Assembly (NCBI GenBank): GCA_947243795.1
Contig: OX365942.1
Span: 1-64,000 of the forward strand
Reading direction: 5' to 3'
Length of the DNA stretch: 64,000 nt
From: Saccharomyces uvarum
Lineage: Eukaryota > Ascomycota > Saccharomycetes > Saccharomycetales > Saccharomycetaceae
Shown: positions 1-9,207 of the stretch, in pieces
Layout of the letters: every line of letters starts with the position of its first letter
Position numbering within the stretch: the first letter of the stretch is position 1
The notes under the pieces: model-generated
Database searches by the model: none
Seen by the model: the letters and a program-made list of their open reading frames with translations, nothing else
What the model was told of the DNA's origin: nothing
Made by a program: the position numbers and the translations under genes

Positions 1-240
1 ACCACACCCACACCCACACCACACCCACACACCACACCCACACACCACACCACACCACACACACACCCACACCCACACCCACACCCACACACCACACACC
101 CACACCACACACCACACCCACACACACACACCACACCCACACCCCACACCCACACCCACACACACACCACACACACCACACCCACACCACACCCACACAC
201 CACACACACACCCACACCCACACCACACCCACACACACCC
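1..240. repeat. Telomeric C1-3A repeat array
   Basis: The first 240 bases consist almost only of irregular CCCACA, CCACA and CACACA units. This is the C-rich strand of the heterogeneous TG1-3 repeat made by Saccharomyces telomerase. The C-rich strand reading 5' to 3' at the left edge is the orientation expected at a left chromosome end. The array passes directly into subtelomeric sequence at about 241, with no Y' element between them. Confidence 0.97.
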
Positions 241-600
241 CACGAACCTCACCACTTAACACCCTGCTACATTCACACCTTCCCACCACATTTCTTTCAG
301 TTTATCCCTCCACATCGAATCCCCACCCCTCGAATACCATATTGGCCTCCCTAACTCTTCCATACGACATGTCTACACTACCACACTCACTACCACTCAT
401 ACCATACTCACCATCTGGGTAACCTCCATCTTCTCTCCCCTCATTACCACCCACACACCCCACGAACCTCACCACTTAACACCCTGCTACATTCACACCT
501 TCCCACCACATTTCTTTCAATTTATCCCTCCACATCGAGTCCCCACCCCTCGAATACCATATTGGCCTCCCTAACTCTTCCATCGGACATGTCTACATAC
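241..600. repeat. Subtelomeric tandem repeat, two ~220-bp copies
   Basis: Two nearly identical blocks begin at 241 and 461, each opening with CACGAACCTCACCACTTAAC and continuing through the shared phrase CATATTGGCCTCCC to about 376 and 596. They differ at only a few bases over about 135 bp. The second copy is preceded by a short C/A patch (about 448-460) that resembles the telomere junction in front of the first. A third, shorter and more diverged copy of the opening phrase is at about 2296-2340. No gene is present. Confidence 0.85.
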
Positions 601-3374
601 CACGCTACCACTACCACATATATCATACTTACCATCTGGGTAACACCTCCATCTCTAATACCATGTGCATCACCGTATATCAGCACAATCCTCACCCTCT
701 ATACTCTCACCCGCCATACCAACCAACCAACCAACTTACTATCACACACCATCTCCCTACCTATATACCCTGACCATTCTCAATATCATACACCATTACC
801 CTACCTCAATATCTATATGTACCACCACCACTCTCTCCATAATATCTCCATAAACCCTACCTCAATATCTCCATAATATCTCCAACTATCGAAACATATA
901 TATAAACATACACATTCAAACGTAAACAAATCAACCTAAACAAATCAACCTAAACAAATCAACCTAAACACACAAACATATACACCACACCCCTCCACAA
1001 TATCATATACCATCAATCTCAATATCACATACCATCACTCTCAATATCACATACCATCACTCTCAACACCATATACCATCACTCTCAATATTATATACCA
1101 TACTTCAATATCATATACCACCACATCCTCATACGGACGCTAAATGTAATATCATGTCCCACTACCCTAACCACCACTCTCTCCATCATATATCTACCCT
1201 CCAACCATTCAAACGTAAACATCGAATCCTAAACAAATCAACGTAAACACCACACCCCTCCACAATATCATATACCATCACGCCCAATATCATATACCAC
1301 CACTATTCTCAACACCATATACTATGACTCTCAATATTATACACCATCACTCTCAATATTATATACCATACTTCAATATCATATACAATCACATACTTCT
1401 ACAAACGCTAAATGTAATACCATATAACACTACCCTAACCACTACTCTCCAACCGTCCAAACGTAAACATCGAATCCTAAACAAATCAACGTAAACAAAT
1501 CAACGTAAACATCATCCTCCATAATTCACCCTAACCACTCTCAATATCCCATACCATTACTCTACCTCAATATCCCATACCGTATATCATAATATCGTCT
1601 CTCTCCATATATACCATACCACCACTCTCAATATCATATACCACCACATACTCATACGGACGCTAACATACATATCGAGTCGTAAACAAATAATCCTAAA
1701 CACCACACCCCTCCATATAATAATACCATATCACCACTTATCATCACTCTCACACCCCTCCATATTATCATACCATACCACACCACCACTCTCTTCATAA
1801 TATCGTCATACTATATTATCCTGACTACTTCTACTATAATTGATACGCGCACTCCTACGGACGCTAAAATATATCATCAACATAACTCAATACCCATCTA
1901 CTATCAACTTATCATCACTCTCCATTACTCCCCCATACTATCATACTATATACCATATGTTCTCTCTATATCCTAATACCTACACATTATACCATATACC
2001 ATTCTACAATACCCTCAATGCCATATTATAATACCACCACATACTCACACGGACGCTAAATATAATACTCACTACATACAAACCAACTATAATTCTTAAA
2101 CTTCCCACTCTCACATTCTATATTTTTATATTTTCTCACAATTTCTACCCTTTTACCCAATATCCATACCCAACTATAAATCATTATTTCTTAGCCCCAC
2201 TCCAACCACCAATTATATACCTAAACTACCTCAATCTATCATCGCCCTTTCCCAGCTCTTTCTCTACCATACCACCACATTATCACCATATACGGCACGA
2301 ACCTCAGCACTTAACACCCTGGACATTTTCACATTGCCACCATCTCCCGGCCACCAAACTCTGCCTCCCACTAAGAATAACACTCTCAACCATATATTAG
2401 CTCTAAACATCTCAATATTCTCACATTTGCACTCATACCATCAACTATACATTATCACCCGCACCCCACACTGCACACCGCCCATCTATCCACCACCACA
2501 TATCTCAACATCGTATACCATAATTCATTACCCTAATCACTCTCAATAGAATGTCATATCATCGCTCATCCCAATATATTACCATATACCATACTATATA
2601 GCATACTATATCCTGATTCCTATTACCACCACATATCTCAATTTCATACCAGCAAGCCATTCAACCGCTCTCGATATATCATATACCGTCACTCTCTATA
2701 TATTCTACTACCACCGTATATCCTCACTTTCTCAACATCATATATCACCCATATACCCACTATCTTTCTCCATAATATCTATATACTATATTATTCTGAC
2801 TACTCCTATATATTATATTGAATTCGCACACCCCTACAAACACTAAAATATTATGTCATATACCACCACATACTACAACTCATGAACATACTAAAACTGA
2901 ATAGCCATATAATATCGGCAACATAACTCATCAACATATATATCCACATGCCATCACTCTCTATATATAAATTACCTCCATCACTACAATATACCCTCCC
3001 ATATCAACATATTTCCCAGCACCATCATACAAACTCACATAATCTGCTCTCTCTTCATCACTGCCTCATATAATGACATCACTCCCATATCACAATATAC
3101 CACCACTACAATATATCATACTATACTGCCATCTCTCTCTACTTAATATCAATATCTGCTACCTTAATAGCCATAATACATATTACCGTCTCTCTCTCCA
3201 TAATATCATATACCATCACTCCACATATATCTGAACTCCTGGCATACAACTCTCTCATATAACATAATACTGCATTACTCTGACCATTCTCTATATATTA
3301 TCATCACATACTCGTACAGATGCTATCCGCACACCATTCTTAGAATATATCTTCGCTACCTCCCATAACATGTC
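600..3374. repeat. Gene-free low-complexity subtelomere
   Basis: This stretch is strongly strand-asymmetric (poor in G) and built from degenerate short phrases such as CACTCTCAATATCATATACC. Larger units recur: about 915-1150 and 1208-1420 are diverged copies about 265-268 bp apart, and a block ending in a CTAAAATAT phrase occurs near 1811-1874 and again near 2790-2852. The short open frames here are low-complexity Thr/Ser/Pro/Ile/His translations with no coding character. It resembles the variable X-associated zone of Saccharomyces chromosome ends. Confidence 0.75.
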
Positions 3375-3649
3375 TGTTGAATGATAGTGCGATAAGTCTC
3401 TATCTTCCTGATTAGTAATATTTCCTTTTTGGGAATTTGTGTCGTTTATGTGTCGTATATGTGTCATATACGAACCCTAGAAACAAGAATGTTATCCATA
3501 GTACAAGATTCCATATATAACGATACTTATGGAAAATCGGTATCGCTATTCTAGATCATGTATAGAATAAGAAAGCAACAGAAATATATATGAGAGTTCA
3601 ATACTAATATGGCCTATAACATTTCTATTTACAAAGACATGCTTCAACA
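3375..3649 (+). repeat. Left LTR of the Ty5-family element
   Basis: The LTR begins TGTTGAATGATAG and ends in CAACA directly before the primer binding site. It is repeated with minor differences at 5261-5524. The first codons of the Gag-like frame fall inside this LTR, as is known for the Ty5 family. Confidence 0.88.
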
Positions 3650-5260
3650 GGTTATGAGCCCTGCGATTAACCATGAGAAATGCTTAGGTATTAAATTATC
3701 TGGGCAGAAGGATTTTAAAAAATGGTATAAAACTTTGCTTCGCTACACTGCATGTCGGTCTGAAGAATGGAATGAATATGTAAGAGATGGTGGAATGCAA
3801 ATGGCAATTCAAAACTACTCTTTAGATCCGGCCAGAGAATTGAATACTCGAATTCTGTTCAATGACGCGTTATTTAGTTTAATTCAGACCACATCCGAAG
3901 GAAATGCACTCGACTTCGTAAATGAAGTTGACGAACGCTGTGACGGTACTCTGGACTCCAGAAGCCTACTTGAACAATTGAATAAAAAATATGGTATTGA
4001 AAACAATTTTTTCAAATCCGAACCATGGTCCCGTTTACATCTAGTTCTAAAATCGGACATCAATGAGCGCATCAAGTACGCAAAAGAAATGGCCAATGTT
4101 TGCTACGATTTGAATGGGCAGTATGTGGCAACTCTAACTCCTGAACAAAAGACAATTTTTGAAGAAGCTCAAGATGTTAAAAGAAATGAATTTATTTCTT
4201 ATTTTTTATTGGCATTAGTTCCAGATGCTAGGAAGTATTGTCTAAATTATGTTGGAAATAAAACAACTATTCACTCTACTGAAGTTATTTCCTTAGTAGA
4301 AGCCTTTAATGAGTCAAATGTCTCGAATACCCCAACAGAGACTGCAATGTATGCTAACAAGAAAAATCGCCAGAAGAAGAAACCTTACAAATGTCTAGTG
4401 TGTGGAGGAAACCATAGACTATTACAAGACTGTGATGTCCTCAAAAAATTGCATCCCGATGCTCCTGTATTCAAGATACCTGTCCCATCTGAAAAACATG
4501 TCAAGCCTTCGGCATGGATAGCCAATGAAATTCCTATTTCTCCTAAAAATGAATTCAGCTGTTATGCAGCAGAAGTTTGATACGAATAGATGTGACCGTA
4601 TAAGAGACCAACACGCTCAAGAACGTGTTGAAATCACGTGCTTCAGTGCATCTAACGGGAACCATCCAAATAAATCTGACTGGATTTTTGATAGTGGATG
4701 TACATCACATATGTGCTGCGATAGGAGCCGTTTTACCAACTTTGTTGAAATAATGGGTAAATCAGTAGTAGGTATTACCGGAGCTATTCCTATCTTAGGA
4801 TACGGTAATATCGACCTAGGCTGTATCAAACTTACAAATGTTGCATACGTGCCAGATCTACCATTTAATCTGATATCCATAAAGCAGGCCGCACGTAATG
4901 CCAATATCAATATCAGATTCTCTAATGATGCGGTGTATTTTATTACTTCGAACAATAGAGCGGTAGAAGTTGGCCAGTCCAAGGACGGCCTATACTGTCT
5001 AAACTGTTCAACATCAAGTTCATCGACTGAAGTAGCTATGCTTGGGAACACCGTTGATATTGATTCCTCCATAACAAAACACATTAATTTAAGGTATCAT
5101 TACATTCGAAATGTTCTAAAAGAGGGAATAGTTAAACTTGAGTACGTGGGTACCAAAGATCAGCTGGCAGATATCACTACCAAGGTATTACCTCGGCAGT
5201 GCTTTGAATCCATTGCTAAGAGGATTATGCAATCGTAGGAATATATCACTTATGGGGGTA

Positions 5261-5524
5261 TGTTGAATGATAGTGCGATAAGTCTCTATCTTCCTGATTA
5301 GTAATATTTCCTTTTTGGGAATATGTGTCGTATATGTGTCATATACGAACCATAGAAACAAGAATGTTATACATAGTACAAGATTTCATATATAACGATA
5401 CTTCTGGAAAATCTGCATCGCTGTTCTAGATCATGTATAGAAGAAGGGGGTAACAGAAATATATATGAGAGTTCAATACTAATATGGCCTATAACATTTC
5501 TATTTACAAAGACATGCTTCATCA
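5261..5524 (+). repeat. Right LTR of the Ty5-family element
   Basis: The LTR begins TGTTGAATGATAG after a short purine-rich stretch (about 5253-5258) and ends with the same CTATTTACAAAGACATGCTTC phrase, minus its last bases, as the left LTR. I see no clear target-site duplication in the bases flanking the pair. Confidence 0.87.
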
Positions 5525-6200
5525 AAAATATCACAATATCATCTGCCATCTAATAACTCAATACCATCACCGCATTACTCATATGGCTTAGAATATAACC
5601 AGCACGTATCTCACCAGATATCAACACATCACCACTAAAACTCTACTGGAACTTTCTACATCTTTCCTTACTTCTTCTCATACCGTCTACCGCTCTCCAT
5701 ATTTATAATATAATTATTTAAACTGCATTTACACGGATGCATATATATAACACAACCCCACTCCAACACAGCTACATAAATAATATCAACCACTCCTCAT
5801 ATCATCCTACCAATCACTCCTACGAATGCTACAAATTAACATTCCATATTTTACATTTTTACTCTGCTTTTTCACTTTTCATCAATATCTATATACTTCT
5901 ATACTTAACTACACCTAAGCCATAATTTTCCATGCTCTTATGCCCCGATGACATGAATACAGACCCACAGGACATTGAGTCACCGCATACTCCCATCGTT
6001 CACCTAACTCATCTTAGCTTTCCTTATTATTACCACTTACTTAGCCGCCGAGCTGACATGGCTTCAAGCGCGGCTGAACGCATTTTCTCGGGCAGCGCGT
6101 TCCGACATGGTCATGTGACTATATTTAACTAGAGATTACCTGTGCCCATACCAAAGTGTTGTGATGATATAGAAAATATCTAATATACACATGAAATTCC
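5525..6200. other. Possible diverged core X element
   Basis: Centromere-proximal to the Ty5 fossil the sequence changes from low-complexity repeat to mixed sequence with a GC-richer stretch (about 6040-6110), followed by an AT-rich ACTATATTTAACT. Core X elements of Saccharomyces carry an ARS consensus and an Abf1 site. GTCACCGCATACT (5979-5991) is one base from the Abf1 consensus, and the AT-rich run weakly resembles an ARS core. A perfect Ume6 URS1 lies at 6042-6051. The assignment rests on position and these weak motifs and is an inference. No convincing gene is present. Confidence 0.35.
6042..6051 (+). promoter_or_regulatory. URS1 (Ume6 site) in the subtelomere
   Basis: TAGCCGCCGA is an exact match to the URS1 consensus bound by Ume6. 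It lies about 1.85 kb from the nearest intact gene, so it is unlikely to act as that gene's proximal promoter. It may belong to an X-element regulatory cluster. Confidence 0.5.
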
Positions 6201-6735
6201 CATATAATCGCTGCGTGGTGCTGAAGCTTCATTATAGAGCTTTCAGCTGACGCGTTTGCAGGTACGAATGAAATCTCCTAACTTTGGCCTTCCCTGAGCA
6301 CAAGATTACAGCTGTTCCTTATGCATACAACGTCTGCAAGGTTTCTTATAACACAGTCAAAGACACGGTAGATCTCACAACGATTACAGGCATACCCACT
6401 CTTACAGCAAGGAGAGTACTTCAAATACATAATGTTATTTTGTACAGATAAATTTGGCTTGCTCAACGTTTTTCATGCAACGTCGCACCACACCCAAGAG
6501 TGGACCTAGATCTATCAAGTAATATAGACTGCAATATTAGAACATCTACACGATATTGATCTGTAATGATTGCCTGGCAATTTTGCCGTGTATTGCAATT
6601 TGCTGGCTTTGACATAGGTTCTCCCTAGTGTCAAGCAAAGTTATTACATCCTTATAAATCATACTTTTTTACATAAACTATTAAGTAAAGAACTAATTTT
6701 CCATATTGATTGCATCTTCCTGTGGTATTGCAACC
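6201..6735. other. Subtelomeric spacer, no gene recognised
   Basis: The sequence is ordinary mixed composition. A 62-codon minus-strand open frame (6466-6278) has a Cys-rich stretch (CCKSGYACNRC) but no family I recognise, and I do not call it a gene. It could be the remnant of a subtelomeric gene. Confidence 0.4.
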
Positions 6736-7138
6736 TTAATATAATAAAAGATATAAAATATTGAAAGAGTTATTATTATAAGTATATTATTATGATAATG
6801 TTTTAATAAGAAAAATAAATCATAAAAGTAATCCTTAATATAAAGTCTGGTAGTTAAATTAATAAATAGAGTTTTATTATTAATAATAAGATTTATCTCT
6901 CTACAGGACTTATAGTGGTGGGTTTGGGTCCCATTAGTAAATAATTATTAATGATAATTTATATACTTAGAAACTTTATTATAAATCTTTTATATAATTA
7001 TCATATTATTTTTATTTATTATATTCTTAATCTAATATTAGATTATTTATATTTATAATATATATTATATATCAGACTTTTTTATTATTTATTTATTAGA
7101 CTTTTTATTTTTATTTTTATTTTTCTAATTAATAAGAG
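6736..7138. other. AT-rich block resembling mitochondrial DNA (candidate NUMT)
   Basis: About 400 bases are extremely A+T-rich, made of ATTAATAATAAG-type runs unlike the flanking sequence. Two yeast mitochondrial hallmarks are inside: TTATAAGTA (6776-6784), which matches the mitochondrial RNA polymerase nonanucleotide promoter, and an isolated G-rich island at 6906-6932 (GGACTTATAGTGGTGGGTTT then GGGTCCC). That island resembles the GC cluster next to the GGGTCCC element of yeast mtDNA replication origins. The likeness is from memory, and simple AT-rich drift is the alternative. Confidence 0.45.
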
Positions 7139-7895
7139 TACTATGCGTCGCAGCTCATACATAGTTCAATATAGCAGGGCACACAAATGCATCGTCGCAA
7201 ACACTATGTGCTAAAGGTCAACGTGACAGCGTCTTTTGCCCCATTTGCTTATACGCAACTTTCATGCCAGCATTTACTTGGACTTGTAGAAGGTCTGAGC
7301 TGCCACGTGGTCATTTACTGTATAGTTTGATTTCCCATCAAGAGCGAGCAAACATTTGTCTGAGAGATAAAATAAAAAAGATCAAAAGTATTCTGTCTGC
7401 AGGTGACATCTGGTGTAAGTTTCTTTTCAAAATAACAGAGTGCGGAAACTTGACAATTCAAAAATGGTTATTACGCTTTTAATTCGCTCAGCGTTCAAAT
7501 GTGGGTTCAGTAAAGACTACCCACTTTCAATTTACAAGCCCACATCTATCTACCTTTTATGTTACATTAGAGTGAGCCTCAGGTGTATCCACTAATAGCA
7601 AGACTACAAGGTTAATCAAAATTAGTACTTAATTCGCTTGCTTACATTGAGAAGGCGCTGAACGGGAAATTTCAGGCATATTTGAAGATAAATTTCCCTC
7701 CTGTTACTATGGCAACCATGCTTCTTTCACTCCCTAGTGCCACTACTAATTTTTTTTTCAATTTGTACCCGCCGCTTCATTAATGGCAACTTTGAGGGTC
7801 AGAGGGCAGTGCTAGATATGGCTGGATAACCATATAACAATCATCGATATTTTCTTCCGACAATTTGAGTGAGAAAAGGATAATACAAGCTAGAT
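7139..7895. other. Spacer upstream of the GTT1-like gene
   Basis: A 72-codon plus-strand frame (7264-7482) shows no family resemblance and is not called. The last 150 bases before the GTT1-like ATG would hold its promoter; I see no diagnostic factor site there. Confidence 0.4.
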
Positions 7896-8600
7896 ATGAC
7901 ATTGCCTATTATCAGAGTTCATTGGCTGGACCACTCCAGAGCATTCAGACTCTTGTGGTTATTAGACCATCTAAAACTTGAATACGAAATCGTTCCTTAT
8001 AAGAAAGATGCCAACTTTCGTGCTCCTCCAGAATTGAAGAAAATTCATCCATTAGGGAGATCTCCATTGTTGGAAGTTGAAGACAGGGAAACTGGTAAGA
8101 AAAAGGTGCTTGCCGAGTCCGGTTTCATTTTCCAGTACGTTTTGCAGCATTTCGATCACTCTCACGTCTTAATGAGCGAGGACTCTGATATTGCCGATCA
8201 AGTCAACTACTATTTGTTTTACGCTGAAGGTTCGTTGCAACCACCTTTAATGATCGAGTTCGTTTTGTCAAAGGTGAAGGATTCCGGTATGCCTTTCCCT
8301 ATTTCATACTTGGCACGAAAGGTGGCAGACAAGATTAGCCAAGCCTATTCTAGCGGTGAGATGAAGAATCAATTAGATTTTCTAGAGGCCGAAATCAAAA
8401 AGAACAACGGCTACTTGGTCGATGGCAAATTGAGCGGTGCTGATATTATAATCTCTTTCCCCTTGCAAATGGCATTTGAGAGAAAGTTTTCCAAAGCTGA
8501 GGACTATCCCGTCATTGCAAAGTGGCTGGAAACCATAACATCAGAGGACTCGTACGCCGCTTCCAAGGAAAAGGCACGTGCTTTAGGTAGCAATTTCTAG
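7896..8600 (+). CDS. GTT1: Glutathione S-transferase, Gtt1-like
   Basis: The 234-residue product matches the usual Gtt1 length and is about 90 % identical to S. cerevisiae Gtt1 as I recall it. The N-terminal thioredoxin fold (about 1-85) carries HPLGRSP (51-57, with the cis-proline) and the AESG glutathione-contact motif (73-76). The C-terminal helical GST domain spans about 95-225. Gtt1 is an endoplasmic-reticulum-associated homodimeric GST that conjugates glutathione to electrophiles in stress and stationary phase. The ATG at 7896 is chosen because it begins MTLPIIRVHWLDHSRAF, like the family. In S. cerevisiae GTT1 lies on chromosome IX convergent with HYR1. Here it lies next to the YOL153C locus, again with a convergent HYR1 relic, so it is either a relocated orthologue or a duplicate. 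The frame is intact. Confidence 0.9.
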   Translation: MTLPIIRVHWLDHSRAFRLLWLLDHLKLEYEIVPYKKDANFRAPPELKKIHPLGRSPLLEVEDRETGKKKVLAESGFIFQYVLQHFDHSHVLMSEDSDIADQVNYYLFYAEGSLQPPLMIEFVLSKVKDSGMPFPISYLARKVADKISQAYSSGEMKNQLDFLEAEIKKNNGYLVDGKLSGADIIISFPLQMAFERKFSKAEDYPVIAKWLETITSEDSYAASKEKARALGSNF

Positions 8601-8748
8601 GTCAATGATTTAATTTTGTTCTCTCTTCTTCTTTAATAATTAATTGCTGTTAGACTTCGATGTATATAATGTGTATCCTTAATCGGCAGGTTATAGTAAA
8701 AAAGTTTATTATTAACTGAGCTTTACGTAGGCGTAAAATAGTCCGCGT

Positions 8749-8970
8749 TTATTCTGCCACATTCAAGAGTTCTTCAATGTCCTCACCAAAAGCGGGCACT
8801 TGATGGCAGAACTGGTTACAAAAAAATCCGATCAGTAAATTGTTTGTCTTCGTAACGCTTGTACGGCACTTCTAGTTCCTTGTACAGAGTGGTGAACCCA
8901 CACTTTCCGGTGACGTTGACTACAACTGCCTATCCCTTCAATTGGGCAAAATGGACTCGATAATCTCAGT
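8749..8970 (-). pseudogene. HYR1: HYR1/GPX3 glutathione peroxidase relic
   Basis: Reading the minus strand, QLKG (near 8941), then VVVNVTGKCGFTTLYKELE, then PYKRYED can be aligned with Hyr1 QLKGKVVLIVNVASKCGFTP and YKELEALYKRYKDE, including the peroxidatic-Cys motif KCGF. After one frame change CNQFCHQ corresponds to CNQFGHQ. The relic then jumps to IEELLNVAE and a stop at 8749-8751, like the Hyr1 C terminus IEELLKEVE. It has an in-frame TAG after QLKG, a frameshift in a T run, and an internal loss of roughly 80-90 codons, so it is not functional. Hyr1 is the thiol peroxidase that senses H2O2 for Yap1. The relic is convergent with the GTT1-like gene, the same arrangement as YIR037W-YIR038C on chromosome IX. 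Confidence 0.85.
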
Positions 8971-9207
8971 CTGCACAAGCGTTCGTGAAGGTGAGCCAAT
9001 CTACATTTTCTTTGCCTTGTATAAACTAAGCCGTTTCGAGGTTCTCCTTCTAGGTAATTATCAGTTGTGGTATTTAGAGTTATATTTTTTTGTTTCGATA
9101 GTTAAACAAGGTTTAGGAATAAGAAATGGTTTACACAGTAAATCTAGGAATATATACATATACTTTACTAAAGAAAAATCATAATCAGATCAAAACAAAT
9201 CTCGCTT

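Larger units (their letters stand above)
3375..5524 (+). mobile_element. Ty5-family (Ty1/copia) LTR retrotransposon fossil
   Basis: The element is bounded by two similar LTRs and lies in subtelomeric repeat. Directly after the left LTR, GGTTATGAGCCCTGC (3650-3664) matches the anticodon-stem region of initiator tRNA-Met, the half-tRNA primer used by the Ty5 family. Recognisable parts are a Gag-like region with a zinc-knuckle-like Cys/His cluster, a protease-like region with a DSG motif, and a short end piece like the RNase H tail of copia elements. It is far shorter than a complete Ty5 and is broken, with several breaks. The LTRs look to be in the mid-90s percent identical by eye, suggesting a fairly recent fossil. 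Ty5 is known to insert preferentially into silent chromatin near telomeres, which fits the location. Confidence 0.9.

Noticed and set aside
562-2549. Short plus-strand open frames in the subtelomere (62-104 codons)
   Set aside because: They translate low-complexity repeat (Thr/Pro/Ile/Tyr/His-rich), have no family likeness, and overlap non-coding tandem repeats.
5737-6132. Two small plus-strand frames (62 and 66 codons) past the Ty5 fossil
   Set aside because: Composition follows the surrounding repeat-like DNA and no homology is recognised.
6278-6466. Cys-rich 62-codon minus-strand frame
   Set aside because: The CCKSGYACNRC stretch is suggestive, but there is no recognised family, no flanking coding signal and the frame is very short.
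7264-7482. 72-codon plus-strand frame upstream of the GTT1-like gene
   Set aside because: No recognised family and no similarity to genes expected at this locus.
8942-9184. 80-codon plus-strand frame
   Set aside because: It begins on the opposite strand of the HYR1 relic and has no coding character.
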